Source of the DNA: Actinopolyspora erythraea
GTDB taxonomy: Bacteria > Actinomycetota > Actinomycetes > Mycobacteriales > Pseudonocardiaceae
Assembly (NCBI RefSeq): GCF_002263515.1
Contig: NZ_CP022752.1
Coordinates: forward strand, 496,001-560,000
DNA: 64,000 bases
Direction: 5' to 3'
Below the pieces are notes generated by a model. The model was given only the letters and a program-made list of their open reading frames with translations. It was not told the origin of the DNA and ran no database searches. Made by a program: the position numbers and the translations under genes. Shown piece by piece: positions 47,133-55,951 of the stretch; the first letter of the stretch is position 1, and the number at the start of each line of letters is the position of its first letter.

Positions 47133-48270
47133 CGTGCTCGGTGCGCTCCGGCGGCACTGGGAGGCGGGCAGTCCGGTGGGGCTGGGCACCGTCGTGGCGA
47201 CCTTCTCCTCGGCGCCGCGCGCGCCGGGCGCCGCCATGCTCGTCGACGAGCACGGCGAGGTCTCCGGCAGCGTTTCCGGGGCTGCGTGGAGGGGGCGGTC
47301 TACGAGACGGCCGGTTCGGTGCTCGCCGGTGACAGCCCCAAGCTCTCCCGGTACGGGGTCAGCGACGACGACGCGTTCGCGGTGGGGCTGACCTGCGGCG
47401 GAATCATCGACGTCTTCGTGGAACGCGTGGACCGGGAGTCGTTCCCCGGTTCGGGGAACTGGCCGACTCGGTGGCGGCCGGTGAGCCGGTGGCGGTGGCG
47501 ACCGTGATCGAGGCGCCGGACGAGTCGCGCGTCGGCGGCGCGTGCTGGTCTGGCACGGACGCAGCGCGGGTGGGCTGGGCTCGGACCGGCTCGACGACGC
47601 CGTGATCGACGACGCCAGGGGATGCTGGCCGCCGGCAGGACCGGGACGCTGGAGTACGGCCCCGAGGGCAGCGGCGTGGCGAGGGGCTGCGGGTGTTCGT
47701 CAACTCCTTCGAGCCGCCTCCCCGGATGCTGGTGTTCGGCGCGATCGACTTCGCTGCGGCGATGAGCCGGATGGGAGCTTTCCTCGGCTACCGGGTGACC
47801 GTGTGCGACGCCCGCCCGGTGTTCGCCACCACCAGCAGGTTCCCGGACGCCCACGAGGTCGTGGTGGACTGGCCGCACCGCTACCTCGAAGTCGAGGCGG
47901 AAGCGGGAAGGCTGGACGCGCGCACCGCCGTGCTGGTGCTCACCCACGATCCGAAGTTCGACGTGCCGGTGCTGCGGGTGGCGCTGCGGCGGCGACTGGC
48001 CTACGTGGGGGCGATGGGCTCGCGGCGGACTCACCGCGACCGGATCGAGCGGCTGCGGGCCGAGGGGCTCGGAGAGGCCGAGCTGGCCGCGCTGTCCTCC
48101 CCGCTGGGACTCGACCTGGGGGCGCGCACCCCGGAGGAGACCGCCGTGTCCATCTCGGCGGAGCTGATCGCCTCCCGGTGGGGCGGTACCGGTCAGCGGC
48201 TCACCCGGTTGGCGGGGCGATCCACCACGACCCGGAGCGCATCGAGGAGCCCGAGCACCCCGGTCCTCCG
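47125..48270 (+). pseudogene. XdhC/CoxF-family molybdenum-hydroxylase maturation factor, with multiple frameshifts
   Basis: The family delivers sulfurated Mo cofactor to xanthine- and CO-dehydrogenase-type enzymes. MRDVLGALRRHWEAGSPVGLGTVVATFSSAPRAPGA, EGAVYETAGSVL...RYGVSDDDAFAVGLTCGGIIDVFVE and the NAD-binding-like FVNSFEPPPRMLVFGAIDFAAAMSRMGAFLGYRVTVCDARPVF are all highly conserved. However, they sit in different frames. I find breaks near 47277, 47455, 47535, 47622, 47670 and 48218; each can be repaired by one base, mostly in G-runs. The end is uncertain. Either recent decay or poor base calls in this patch. Confidence 0.8.
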
Positions 48271-48409
48271 AGCGGTAGGGCCCGCCGGAGCCGCCGCCGG
48301 GCTCAGCCGCGTGGTGCCGCGCCCCTGGCGCGGCGGTGCCGAACGACCACCGAGCGGCCGGGTCGCCGAGCGGACGTCGCGGGAACGCCCCCGTGGGCGG
48401 GGAGCCCCG

Positions 48410-49063
48410 TCAGACGCTGCGCAGCACCGAGACGACGGTGCCGAGGACCACGGCCTCGTCCCCGTCGATCACCTCGTGGGTCGGGTTGCGCGGTTCGAGC
48501 AGGACGTGACCGCCGCGGCGGCGGTACACCTTGACCGTGGCCTCCTCGTCGATCATGGCGGCGACGATCTGGCCCGAGTGGGCTTCGGGCTGCTGGCGCA
48601 CCACCACCACGTCGCCGTGGTGGATCCCGGCGTCGATCATCGAGTCGCCGCGCACCCGCAGCGCGAACACGGTGCCGCGCCCGGCGAACTCGCGGGGGAG
48701 GGTGAGCACGTCGTCGACGTGCTCCTCGGCCGTGATGGGGGCGCCCGCGGCGATGTCGCCGACCAGGGGGACCGTCACTCCCGCGTCGGCGGGGCCTCGT
48801 GCCGAGGAGTCCCGCAGGAACGCGCGCACGTCGATCGGTCTGGAGACCGTGGTGCCGCGTCGCAGGAAGCCCTTCCACTCCAGGTTCGCGAGGTGTTTCG
48901 ACACCGATGAGGACGAGCGCAGCCCCACGGCGTCGCCGATCTCGCGCGTGCTCGGCGAGTAACCGTGTTCGAGCACCCAGTCCCGGATCGCGGCCAGGAT
49001 GCGCCGCTGGCGTGGCGGCAGGGTGGAGGTGTCCGGGTGGTCGAGATCGTCGTAGGTGCTCAC
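48410..49063 (-). CDS. lexA: LexA SOS repressor
   Basis: The 217-residue protein has an N-terminal winged helix (about 12-75: LPPRQRRILAAIRDWVLEHGYSPSTREIGDAVGL, SSSSVSKHLANLEWKGFLRR) and a C-terminal self-cleaving peptidase domain. The cleavage site is the Ala-Gly in GDIAAGAPI; the catalytic Ser is in VRGDSMIDAG and Lys in EATVKVYRR. It represses DNA-damage genes until RecA-stimulated cleavage. GTG start. The left copy of the second toxin-antitoxin unit's repeat lies 32 bases upstream, and only a half SOS box (ATCGAAC, minus strand) is visible there. Confidence 0.93.
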   Translation of the reverse strand: MSTYDDLDHPDTSTLPPRQRRILAAIRDWVLEHGYSPSTREIGDAVGLRSSSSVSKHLANLEWKGFLRRGTTVSRPIDVRAFLRDSSARGPADAGVTVPLVGDIAAGAPITAEEHVDDVLTLPREFAGRGTVFALRVRGDSMIDAGIHHGDVVVVRQQPEAHSGQIVAAMIDEEATVKVYRRRGGHVLLEPRNPTHEVIDGDEAVVLGTVVSVLRSV

Positions 49064-49094
49064 TGGCGTAGATGGTAGAGGCGGTCTGTGGTGG

Positions 49095-49180
49095 TTCGAT
49101 CACCGGTGTGCGTGGTCGGTGCCGGTGCGGGCTCCCTGTCACCTCCTGGTGTGAGGGGGTGCGGCGGTTCCTCTCCCGGT
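49095..49180 (+). repeat. 86-bp direct repeat, left copy (lexA upstream region)
   Basis: It begins TTCGATCACCGGTGTGCGTGG and ends CTCTCCCGGT. It recurs at 50337-50421 with one G missing from a G-run and no other difference. It flanks the second antitoxin/toxin pair on the left, in the presumed lexA promoter region. Confidence 0.95.
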
Positions 49181-49221
49181 CCCCGGGGATCGCTGTGACA
49201 CACCGGGCCGGGGCGGTGCAC

Positions 49222-49263
49222 GCTGTTGCGTTTGTTGCGTTTGTTGCGAATGTTTCGGATAAT
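49222..49263 (+). promoter_or_regulatory. Promoter with four 9-bp iterons, antitoxin/toxin pair 2
   Basis: Four 9-mers ending in TTKCG are gctgttgcg, tttgttgcg, tttgttgcg and aatgtttcg. They run directly into GATAAT (49258); TTGCGT (49235) gives a -35 at 17 bases. The layout matches the iterons before pair 1, with the last iteron directly before the -10. Confidence 0.7.
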
Positions 49264-49299
49264 GCGGTCACCGTGGGTCGGAAGAAGGGTGTGATCGGG

Positions 49300-49752
49300 A
49301 TGTCGCAGTCGATGCTCGATTCCGTCCGGCCGAGTGAGTCGGACCGGGAGACCGCTGTCGCCGCGTTACCGCACGTACGCCACTACCTGAACACGCACGA
49401 ACAATCCACCGTTCGGCTGACGGTCGACGACGCCGGGCGGGAAGCGTTGGTCGTGCCGCGTTCCGCCGTGAGGTTGTTCGAGCGGATCCTGGCTCACATG
49501 GCCGCCGGTGCCGGAACCTCGATCGTGCCGACCAACGAGGAACTGACCACGCAGGAGGCCGCCAACCTGCTCAACGTCTCCCGCCCTTACCTGATCGGTC
49601 TGCTGGAGGCCGGTGAGATCGACTACCGCATGGTCGGTACCCATCGGCGCGTGAACGTCGAGTCGCTCCTGGAGTACATGCGTGGCGACGACCACGACCG
49701 GCGTTCGGCCGCTGACGAGCTCACTCGGTTGAGTCAGGACATGGACCTGTAG
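49300..49752 (+). CDS. Excisionase-family HTH antitoxin (pair 2)
   Basis: The 150-residue protein has a DNA-binding domain at about 85-135 (ELTTQEAANLLNVSRPYLIGLLEAGEIDYRMVGTHRRVNVESLLEYM) that closely matches the antitoxin at 8.2 kb (TTQEAA..LN.SRP.L..LL..GEI.Y...G.HRRV). The N-terminal part (LPHVRHYLNTHEQSTVRLTVDDAGREALVVPRSAVRLFERIL) differs and is likely the toxin-binding region. ATG preceded by AAGAAGGG; an upstream GTG nine bases away is an alternative. It is followed by the toxin after nine bases. Confidence 0.82.
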   Translation: MSQSMLDSVRPSESDRETAVAALPHVRHYLNTHEQSTVRLTVDDAGREALVVPRSAVRLFERILAHMAAGAGTSIVPTNEELTTQEAANLLNVSRPYLIGLLEAGEIDYRMVGTHRRVNVESLLEYMRGDDHDRRSAADELTRLSQDMDL

Positions 49753-49760
49753 GAGGGTGG

Positions 49761-50312
49761 GTGTCCTTCGTCGTTGTCTACGACGCGAACGTGCTCTACG
49801 GCGGCATCCCGCGAGATCTGCTGATTCGGGTCGCGCAGAGCGGGTTGGTCCAGGCCAAGTGGACGCACGCGATCCTGGACGAGGTCTTCGGCAACCTCTC
49901 GGTCAACCGGCCTGATCTGGATCCGGCCAAGCTGGCCCGCACCCGGGAACTGATGATCCGGTCGGTACGGGACTGCCTGGTCGAGGATTACGAGCCCTTG
50001 GTCGATGTCGTCGAGTTGCCCGACAAGAACGATCGGCACGTGCTCGCCGCGGCGATCAAAGCACACGCCCAGGTGATCGTGACCAACAACCTCGGTGACT
50101 TCCCCGCGCACGTGCTGGTCCGGTGGGGGATCGAGCCCAAGACGGCCGACGCATTCCTGGCTGATCAGGTTCATCTCGACAAGCCAAGGGTGTTCGGGGC
50201 GATCCAACGTATGGCCGATGCCTACCGGAATCCGCCGATGACCACTGGTGATCTCCTTCGTGTGCTCGACGAGCAGGGTCTGGTGGAAACGGTGGCGGCA
50301 CTTCGGATCTGA
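49761..50312 (+). CDS. PIN-domain ribonuclease toxin (pair 2)
   Basis: The 183-residue PIN_3-type protein has VVYDANVLYGGIPRDLL, WTHAILDEVFGNL and DKNDRHVLAAAIKAHAQVIVTNNLGDFP, the acidic active-site positions of VapC-like RNases. It shares the DRHVLAAA...VT.N..DFP block with the toxin at 8.6 kb but has a different N-terminal half. The GTG follows AGGAGGG. Its stop is 24 bases before the right direct repeat. The cleavage target is unknown. Confidence 0.82.
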   Translation: MSFVVVYDANVLYGGIPRDLLIRVAQSGLVQAKWTHAILDEVFGNLSVNRPDLDPAKLARTRELMIRSVRDCLVEDYEPLVDVVELPDKNDRHVLAAAIKAHAQVIVTNNLGDFPAHVLVRWGIEPKTADAFLADQVHLDKPRVFGAIQRMADAYRNPPMTTGDLLRVLDEQGLVETVAALRI

Positions 50313-50336
50313 AGTGGTCGGGGCGGGGTGGACAGC

Positions 50337-50421
50337 TTCGATCACCGGTGTGCGTGGTCGGTGCCGGTGCGGGCTCCCTGTCACCTCCTGGTGTGAGGGG
50401 TGCGGCGGTTCCTCTCCCGGT
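50337..50421 (+). repeat. 86-bp direct repeat, right copy
   Basis: 85 bases, identical to 49095-49180 except for one G in a run of G. Right edge of the candidate unit. Confidence 0.95.
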
Positions 50422-50900
50422 GCCGGGGGCTTCGGGAGGTCGGGAAAGCGGTCGCCCGCTCCGCCCTCGGGGGTGAGTCCCGGTCGGTCCAGGTCGACTC
50501 CGGCCAGCTTTGCGGGGCCTTCTCACCTGATCGTGGTGAGCGAACCGTGTGTCGCTGTCCGGGCGCGGAGCGTGCTGTTCGGGATCATGGTTCCGAGTCG
50601 CAGGGGCTTGCTTCGCCACCGAGGGCGTAGCAGCCTCGAAACTGTGACGGCAGTCACTACCGAGGGATTCCTCCACGATGGTTCGGTTCGCCGGAATGTG
50701 CGGTCGGCGCGGACCCGGGGTGCCCGCGCTCGTGCGCACGGCGCCGCGAGGCCGCGGCGACGGACCGCTGCCCCCGACGTTCGCGAGACCGTCCGCTCTC
50801 CGCGCGTCTGTCGGGCCCGGCACCGAGCCCCCGAGGGATCCCGAGGCGTTGTTCCGACGCATGTCCGCACCATGCGGGCAGGCTCCGCGAAGGAGGCCCG
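50422..50900. other. Region before coxS, no gene seen
   Basis: About 480 bases with no convincing gene. It should contain the promoter of the coxSLMG operon. I recognise no specific operator. The frame reading through here is Arg/Pro-rich and lacks a start with a ribosome site. Confidence 0.55.
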
Positions 50901-51464
50901 ATGCCGCGCATAACCGTCGATGTCGACGGAACCACCTGTACCGACGAAGTCCAGCCCAGAACGCTGCTCGTGCAGTACCTGCGTGATCAGCTCGGCAAGG
51001 TCGGCACCGTCGTCGGTTGCGACACAAGCAACTGCGGTGCCTGCACGGTCCATATGGACGGGCACAGCGTGAAGTCCTGCTCGGTGCTGGCCGTGCAGGC
51101 CGACGGGCACGAGGTGACCACCGTCGAGTCCCTTTCACGCGATGGGCAGCTGCACCCGATGCAGCAGGCCTTCCACGACAACCACGCACTGCAGTGCGGG
51201 TTCTGCACACCGGGGATGATCATGCAGGCGCTGGACCTGCTCGCCGAGAACCCGGAGCCCGACGACGAGCAGATCCGGGAGGGCCTGGAGGGAAACCTCT
51301 GCCGCTGCACCGGTTACCAGAACATCGTGCGCGCCGTGCGTGAGGCGTCGCAGCGGATGCGTGCCGGCGCGGGGCCCGCGATGGAGCACTCCGGAGAGGC
51401 CCCCGCCCCGCGCACCTCCACCGAACAGACCGCCCAGCAACGGGTAGCCGGAGGACAGTCATGA
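50901..51464 (+). CDS. coxS: CO-dehydrogenase-like small subunit, [2Fe-2S] protein
   Basis: The 187-residue protein carries two [2Fe-2S] clusters that pass electrons from the Mo site to FAD. The plant-ferredoxin type cluster uses the cysteines in [13 protein letters not shown] and KSCSVLA; the second uses [10 protein letters not shown] and NLCRCTGY. The C-terminal 35 residues ([21 protein letters not shown]) are disordered and longer than in typical CoxS. The ATG follows AAGGAGG, and the stop overlaps the coxL start by four bases. Confidence 0.93.
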   Translation: MPRITVDVDGTTCTDEVQPRTLLVQYLRDQLGKVGTVVGCDTSNCGACTVHMDGHSVKSCSVLAVQADGHEVTTVESLSRDGQLHPMQQAFHDNHALQCGFCTPGMIMQALDLLAENPEPDDEQIREGLEGNLCRCTGYQNIVRAVREASQRMRAGAGPAMEHSGEAPAPRTSTEQTAQQRVAGGQS

Positions 51465-53932
51465 CCACGACACCGGTGAGCCCTTCCGAGCCGGAACTCG
51501 GCCGCGCGCGCAAGCGCAAGGAGGACGCGCGCCTGGTCACCGGCAGGACACGCTGGACGGACAACATGACCGTCCCCGGGATGCTGCACATGGCGGTCCT
51601 GCGCAGCCCGGTCGCGCACGCCCGCATCACCTCGATCGACACCTCGGAGGCACGCCGCATGCCCGGCGTGCACGCCGTGGTCACCGGTTCCGACATCGCC
51701 GGGCAGCAGGGCAGCCTGCCGTGCGTCTGGCCGATCACCGAGGACATGAAGGCACCGGCCGCGCCCGCCATGGCGGTGGACTCGGTCAACTTCGCCGGTG
51801 AGGCGGTGGCGATGGTCGCCGCGCGCAGCGCGGCCGAGGCGCGGGACGCCCTGGACGCCATCGACATCGACTACGAGGACCTGGACGTGGTGCTCGACAT
51901 CGAGTCGGCTGCCCGGGACGACTCCCCCCTGGTGCACGAGGAACTGGGCACCAACCGCAACGCGACCTGGACCTTCGACTCCGCCGAAGCGGGAACCGGC
52001 GGGGACGTGGACCAGGCGCTGCGCGACGCCGAGATCAGGGTGGAGCGCACCTTCCGGCAGCAGCGGCTGATCCCCTCCTTCATGGAACCCCGCTCGGTGC
52101 TGGCCGATCCCACCGGTGAGCAGTACACGATGTGGTCGGCCACGCAGGTTCCGCACATCCTGCGCACCATGCTGGCCATGACCCTGGGCACGCCCGAGCA
52201 CAAGATCCGCGTGATCGCCCCCGACGTCGGCGGAGGGTTCGGCGGCAAGCTCCAGGTCACCCCGGAGGAGATACTGACCCTCCTGCTCGCCGAGCGGCTC
52301 GGGCGCCCGGTCAAGTGGACCGAGTCCCGCTCGGAGACCATGGTTTCCGGGCACCACGGTCGTGACCAGGTGCAGAAGCTGTCGCTGGCGGCCCGCTCGG
52401 ACGGCACCGTCACCGGTCTCGACGTGAAGCTGCTCGCAGACATGGGCGCCTACCTGCGGCTGCTAACGCCGGGGATCCCGATACTCGGCGCGCTGATGTT
52501 CAACTCGATCTACAAGTTCCCGGCGTACCGGTTCAGCTGCACCAACGTGTTCACCAACAAGACGCCCACCGACGCCTACCGCGGGGCGGGACGCCCCGAG
52601 GCGACCTTCGCCATCGAGCGCATGATGGACGAACTGGCCGCCGAGCTCGACATGGACCCGGTGGAGGTCCGGCGCAGGAACTGGATCGGCCACGACGAGT
52701 TCCCCCACACCACCGTGGCGGGGTTGACCTACGACTCGGGCAACTACGAGGTCGCCACGGACCGGGCGATGGAGATGTTCGGTTACCAGCGGCTGCGGGA
52801 CGAGCAGCTGCGACGCAGGCAGTCCGGTGACCCCGTGCAGCTGGGTATCGGGGTCTCCACGTTCACCGAGATGTGCGGGTTGGCGCCCTCCCGGGTGCTC
52901 GGTTCGCTGTCCCACAATGCCGGCGGTTGGGAGAACTCCCAGGTCCGCGTGCTGCCCACCGGCAAGGTCGAGGTGGTCACCGGCACCTCGCCGCACGGCC
53001 AGAGCCACGTGACCGCGTGGAGCCAGATCGTCGCCGACCGGCTGGGCGTGCCGTTCGAGGACGTGGAGGTGCTGCACGGCGACACCCAGTCCTCGCCGCG
53101 CGGGATGGACACCTACGGGTCGCGCTCGCTCACCGTCGGCGGCATCGCCGCCGTGCACGCCTCCGACAAGGTGATCGACAAGGCCAGGCGGATCGCGGCG
53201 CACCTGCTGGAGTGCGCCGAGGACGACCTCGACTTCTCCGGCGGCAGGTTCGCCGTGCGGGGGACCGACAAGGGCATGGCGATCACCGACGTGGCGCTGG
53301 CCGCGTTCACCGCCCACGACCTCCCGGAGGGCGTGGAGCCCAACCTGGACGCCGAGGCGAACTACGACCCCGAGAACTTCTCGTTCCCGCACGGCACCCA
53401 CCTCTGCGCCGCAGAGGTGGACACCGAGACCGGCGCGGTGCGGATCAGGTCCTACGTGTGCGTGGACGACGTGGGCAGCGTGGTCAACCCGGTGATCGTG
53501 GAGGGGCAGGTGCACGGCGGGCTCGCGCAGGGCATCGCGCAGGCCCTGTACGAGGAGGCCGTCTACGACGACGACGGCACCCTGACCACCGCCACCTTCG
53601 CCGACTACCTGGTCCCCTCGGCGGTGGACCTGCCGGAGTTCCACACCGACCGCACCCGGACCGACGCCACCTCCAACCCCCTCGGGGTGAAGGGAGTGGG
53701 CGAGGCGGGAACCATCGCCTCGACCCCGGCCGTGGTCAACGCCGTGGTCGACGCGCTCCGGCACTACGGCGTCACCGACGTTCAGATGCCGTGCTCGCCG
53801 CAGCGGGTCTGGCGTGCGCTCTCCGGTGCCCGCTCCGGTTCGTCCACGGGGTCGGAATCCGGTGGCGGGCTCGGATCGATGGACAACAGCGGCGGCGGTT
53901 TCGCGGCCGGATCACACGGAGGTGCGCGGTGA
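51461..53932 (+). CDS. coxL: Form II CoxL-like molybdenum hydroxylase large subunit
   Basis: The 823-residue subunit binds the molybdopterin cytosine dinucleotide cofactor. The active-site loop reads AYRGAGR (about residue 373), the form II signature; form I CO dehydrogenases have AYxCSFR. It may therefore oxidise CO only slowly or act on another substrate such as an aldehyde or heterocycle. Other Mo-binding blocks are [17 protein letters not shown] (an alternative to the usual QG) and the C-terminal [19 protein letters not shown]. It is an overlapping operon with coxS and coxM (GTGA). Confidence 0.92.
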   Translation: MTTTPVSPSEPELGRARKRKEDARLVTGRTRWTDNMTVPGMLHMAVLRSPVAHARITSIDTSEARRMPGVHAVVTGSDIAGQQGSLPCVWPITEDMKAPAAPAMAVDSVNFAGEAVAMVAARSAAEARDALDAIDIDYEDLDVVLDIESAARDDSPLVHEELGTNRNATWTFDSAEAGTGGDVDQALRDAEIRVERTFRQQRLIPSFMEPRSVLADPTGEQYTMWSATQVPHILRTMLAMTLGTPEHKIRVIAPDVGGGFGGKLQVTPEEILTLLLAERLGRPVKWTESRSETMVSGHHGRDQVQKLSLAARSDGTVTGLDVKLLADMGAYLRLLTPGIPILGALMFNSIYKFPAYRFSCTNVFTNKTPTDAYRGAGRPEATFAIERMMDELAAELDMDPVEVRRRNWIGHDEFPHTTVAGLTYDSGNYEVATDRAMEMFGYQRLRDEQLRRRQSGDPVQLGIGVSTFTEMCGLAPSRVLGSLSHNAGGWENSQVRVLPTGKVEVVTGTSPHGQSHVTAWSQIVADRLGVPFEDVEVLHGDTQSSPRGMDTYGSRSLTVGGIAAVHASDKVIDKARRIAAHLLECAEDDLDFSGGRFAVRGTDKGMAITDVALAAFTAHDLPEGVEPNLDAEANYDPENFSFPHGTHLCAAEVDTETGAVRIRSYVCVDDVGSVVNPVIVEGQVHGGLAQGIAQALYEEAVYDDDGTLTTATFADYLVPSAVDLPEFHTDRTRTDATSNPLGVKGVGEAGTIASTPAVVNAVVDALRHYGVTDVQMPCSPQRVWRALSGARSGSSTGSESGGGLGSMDNSGGGFAAGSHGGAR

Positions 53933-54783
53933 TTCCCGCTGAGTTCGAGTACGTGGCACCGTCCACGGTGGAAGAGGCGGTACAGGCGCTGGACCGGGCG
54001 GGCGACGACGCCAAGGTGCTGGCGGGTGGGCAGAGCCTGCTGCCGGTGCTGCGGATGCGGATGGCCGACCCCGGCCTCGTCGTCGATCTCGGCGGGATCC
54101 CCGAGGCACGCGGGGTCCGGGAGGACGGTGACACGCTGGTGATCGGGGCGATGACCAGTCACCACGAGGTGATGCGCTCCGAGCTGGTGCGCGGGCACGC
54201 GGAGCTGGTGGCGCTGACCACGCGCACCGTGGCCGATCCGCAGGTGCGGCACCGCGGCACCTTCGGCGGTTCGTTGGCTCACGCCGACCCGGCCGGTGAC
54301 CTGCTGGCCCCGGCGCTGGCCATGGACGCCGAGATGGTCGTGGCGGGCCCCTCCGGGAGGCGGACCGTTCCGGCCGCCGAGTTCTTCGTGGACTACTTCA
54401 CGACCACGTTGGAGTCCAACGAGGTGCTGGTGGAGGTTCGGATCCCCAAGTACACGGGCTGGCGGGCGCACTACGAGAAGTTCAACCGGGTCGCCCAGGC
54501 CTGGTCGGTCGTGGGAGTGGCGGCCACCGTGCTGGTGCGGGACGGTGTCGTGGCCCGGGCGCGGGTCGGGCTGACGAACATGGGCGCCACTCCCGTGCGT
54601 GCGCACGGGGTCGAACAGGCCCTGGTCGGCTCCCCTCCGACGGAGGAGGCGGTCCGGCGGGCCGCGGCTCACGCCACGGAGGGCACGCAGGCGGGCAGTG
54701 ACGCCAGCGCGGAGGCGGACTACCGCGAGCACCTCGCCGAGGTGCTGACCGGCAGGGCGCTGGCCACGGCGGCCAGCGGCTAG
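53929..54783 (+). CDS. coxM: CO-dehydrogenase-like medium subunit, FAD protein
   Basis: The 284-residue subunit binds FAD through AGGQSLLPVLRMRM (about 35-50) and TFGGSLAHADPAGDL (about 105-120), and has the C-terminal CO-dehydrogenase flavoprotein domain (TNMGATPVRAHGVEQAL). It accepts electrons from the iron-sulfur subunit. The GTG start overlaps the coxL stop. The frame continues open upstream inside coxL, but that part is a shadow. Gene order S-L-M differs from the M-S-L order of mycobacterial form I clusters. Confidence 0.93.
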   Translation: MIPAEFEYVAPSTVEEAVQALDRAGDDAKVLAGGQSLLPVLRMRMADPGLVVDLGGIPEARGVREDGDTLVIGAMTSHHEVMRSELVRGHAELVALTTRTVADPQVRHRGTFGGSLAHADPAGDLLAPALAMDAEMVVAGPSGRRTVPAAEFFVDYFTTTLESNEVLVEVRIPKYTGWRAHYEKFNRVAQAWSVVGVAATVLVRDGVVARARVGLTNMGATPVRAHGVEQALVGSPPTEEAVRRAAAHATEGTQAGSDASAEADYREHLAEVLTGRALATAASG

Positions 54784-54958
54784 TCGGAACCCGGCCGGGC
54801 CGGTTCGCCGGGGTGCCCGCCCGACGTGCTCTCCCGTCGAGCCCCGAGCGGGAGGGCGGTGCCGGAGGTGGGCGCTCCGGAGCCGGTTCCCGGGGCGGCG
54901 CCGTCCCGGCTCACGGCCCGAGCGGTCCGCGACCGGAGTGGTACGAGTAGGAGGAGCA

Positions 54959-55843
54959 GTGCGGCTCGAACACGAATTCACCGTCCCGGTTCCGGTCGAC
55001 GTCGCGTGGCCGGTGTTGCTCGATCCGGAGCGGATCGCTCCCTGCATGCCGGGAGCCACCCTGAAAAGCGCCGAGGGAGAGGAGTTCTCCGGCTCGGTGA
55101 AGGTCAAGCTGGGCCCGGTGTCGTTGATGTACAAGGGCAACGGCAGCTTCACCGAGGTGGATCACGAGGCGCGCCGCGCCGTGGTGGAGGCGAGCGGTAA
55201 GGACTCGCGCGGCAACGGCACGGCGTCGGCGGCCGTGACCGCCCGGTTGAGCTCCGAGGGGAGCGGCACCAGGGTCCACGTGGAGACCGAGCTGAAGGTC
55301 ACCGGAAAACCGGCGCAGCTCGGGCGCGGGCTGATCTCCGACGTCGCGCAGAAGCTCATCGACCAGTTCTCGGAGTGCCTGGCGAGCAGGTTGGCCGGTG
55401 GGGAGTCGGAAACGGCGACCGAACCGGAGCGACGGGAGCGGCGGAGCGAGGAGCAGGGGGGCACGGCGGCCACCGCGGGTTCCGCCGGAAACGGTTCCGG
55501 GCCCGTCGCGTCGGACGACGGCCACGGCGCCGCCCCGCGCTCGGAGGCCGTTTCCGGCTCCTCCGCCGAAGGGGTGAGCGGCGCCGCGGGAGCGACGAGC
55601 CGGACCGAGCCCGGCTGGAAGGTCACCGGTGCGGAGTCCGGGGCGAGCCGTTCCCGGTCCACCGCCGAGTTATCGGCCGTTCGCTCCGGGGAGCGGCCGA
55701 GCGCCGCCGGTAACGACGCCGTTGATCTGCTGGACACGGCGGGTGTGCCGGTGCTGAAGCGGCTGGTTCCGGTGGTGGCGGGGCTGGCGGTGCTGACCGT
55801 GGTGCTCGTCGTGCTCCGCAGGAGGAGGCACCGCCTCCGGTGA
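54959..55843 (+). CDS. coxG: CoxG-like SRPBCC protein with C-terminal membrane anchor
   Basis: The 294-residue protein has an N-terminal SRPBCC lipid-binding domain (about 1-145: LEHEFTVPVPVDVAWPVLLDPERIAPCMPGA), a Ser/Gly/Glu-rich linker (about 150-255) and a C-terminal membrane helix (VPVVAGLAVLTVVLVVL) followed by RRRRHRLR. In carboxydotrophs CoxG tethers the enzyme to the membrane and may load quinone. The GTG follows AGGAGGAG. Last gene of the cox operon; a convergent terminator follows. The linker and anchor are longer than in standard CoxG. Confidence 0.85.
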   Translation: MRLEHEFTVPVPVDVAWPVLLDPERIAPCMPGATLKSAEGEEFSGSVKVKLGPVSLMYKGNGSFTEVDHEARRAVVEASGKDSRGNGTASAAVTARLSSEGSGTRVHVETELKVTGKPAQLGRGLISDVAQKLIDQFSECLASRLAGGESETATEPERRERRSEEQGGTAATAGSAGNGSGPVASDDGHGAAPRSEAVSGSSAEGVSGAAGATSRTEPGWKVTGAESGASRSRSTAELSAVRSGERPSAAGNDAVDLLDTAGVPVLKRLVPVVAGLAVLTVVLVVLRRRRHRLR

Positions 55844-55897
55844 GAACGGGGCGGTACCGAGGCCGGGCCGCGTGCCCGCCGGGGCGGGCACGCGGAT

Positions 55898-55929
55898 CCC
55901 GGGAGTCCCTCCTTCGAGGGACTCCCGGG
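55898..55929. terminator. Bidirectional terminator between coxG and the SPFH pair
   Basis: CCCGGGAGTCCCTC and GAGGGACTCCCGGG form a 14-base perfect stem with the loop CTTC, between convergent genes. Confidence 0.8.
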
Positions 55930-55951
55930 AGGGGCCCGCCGGACGCACCGG

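Larger units (their letters stand above)
49095..50421 (+). mobile_element. Candidate toxin-antitoxin insertion unit 2
   Basis: A two-gene excisionase-HTH/PIN operon is bracketed by an 86-base direct repeat, the same organisation as the unit behind thiG, with different repeat sequence and a different site. There is no integrase or transposase inside. Mobility is inferred from the repeats. Confidence 0.5.

Noticed and set aside
49064..49180. SOS box for lexA
   Set aside because: Only a half site (ATCGAAC, minus strand) is present; the second half is not recognisable.
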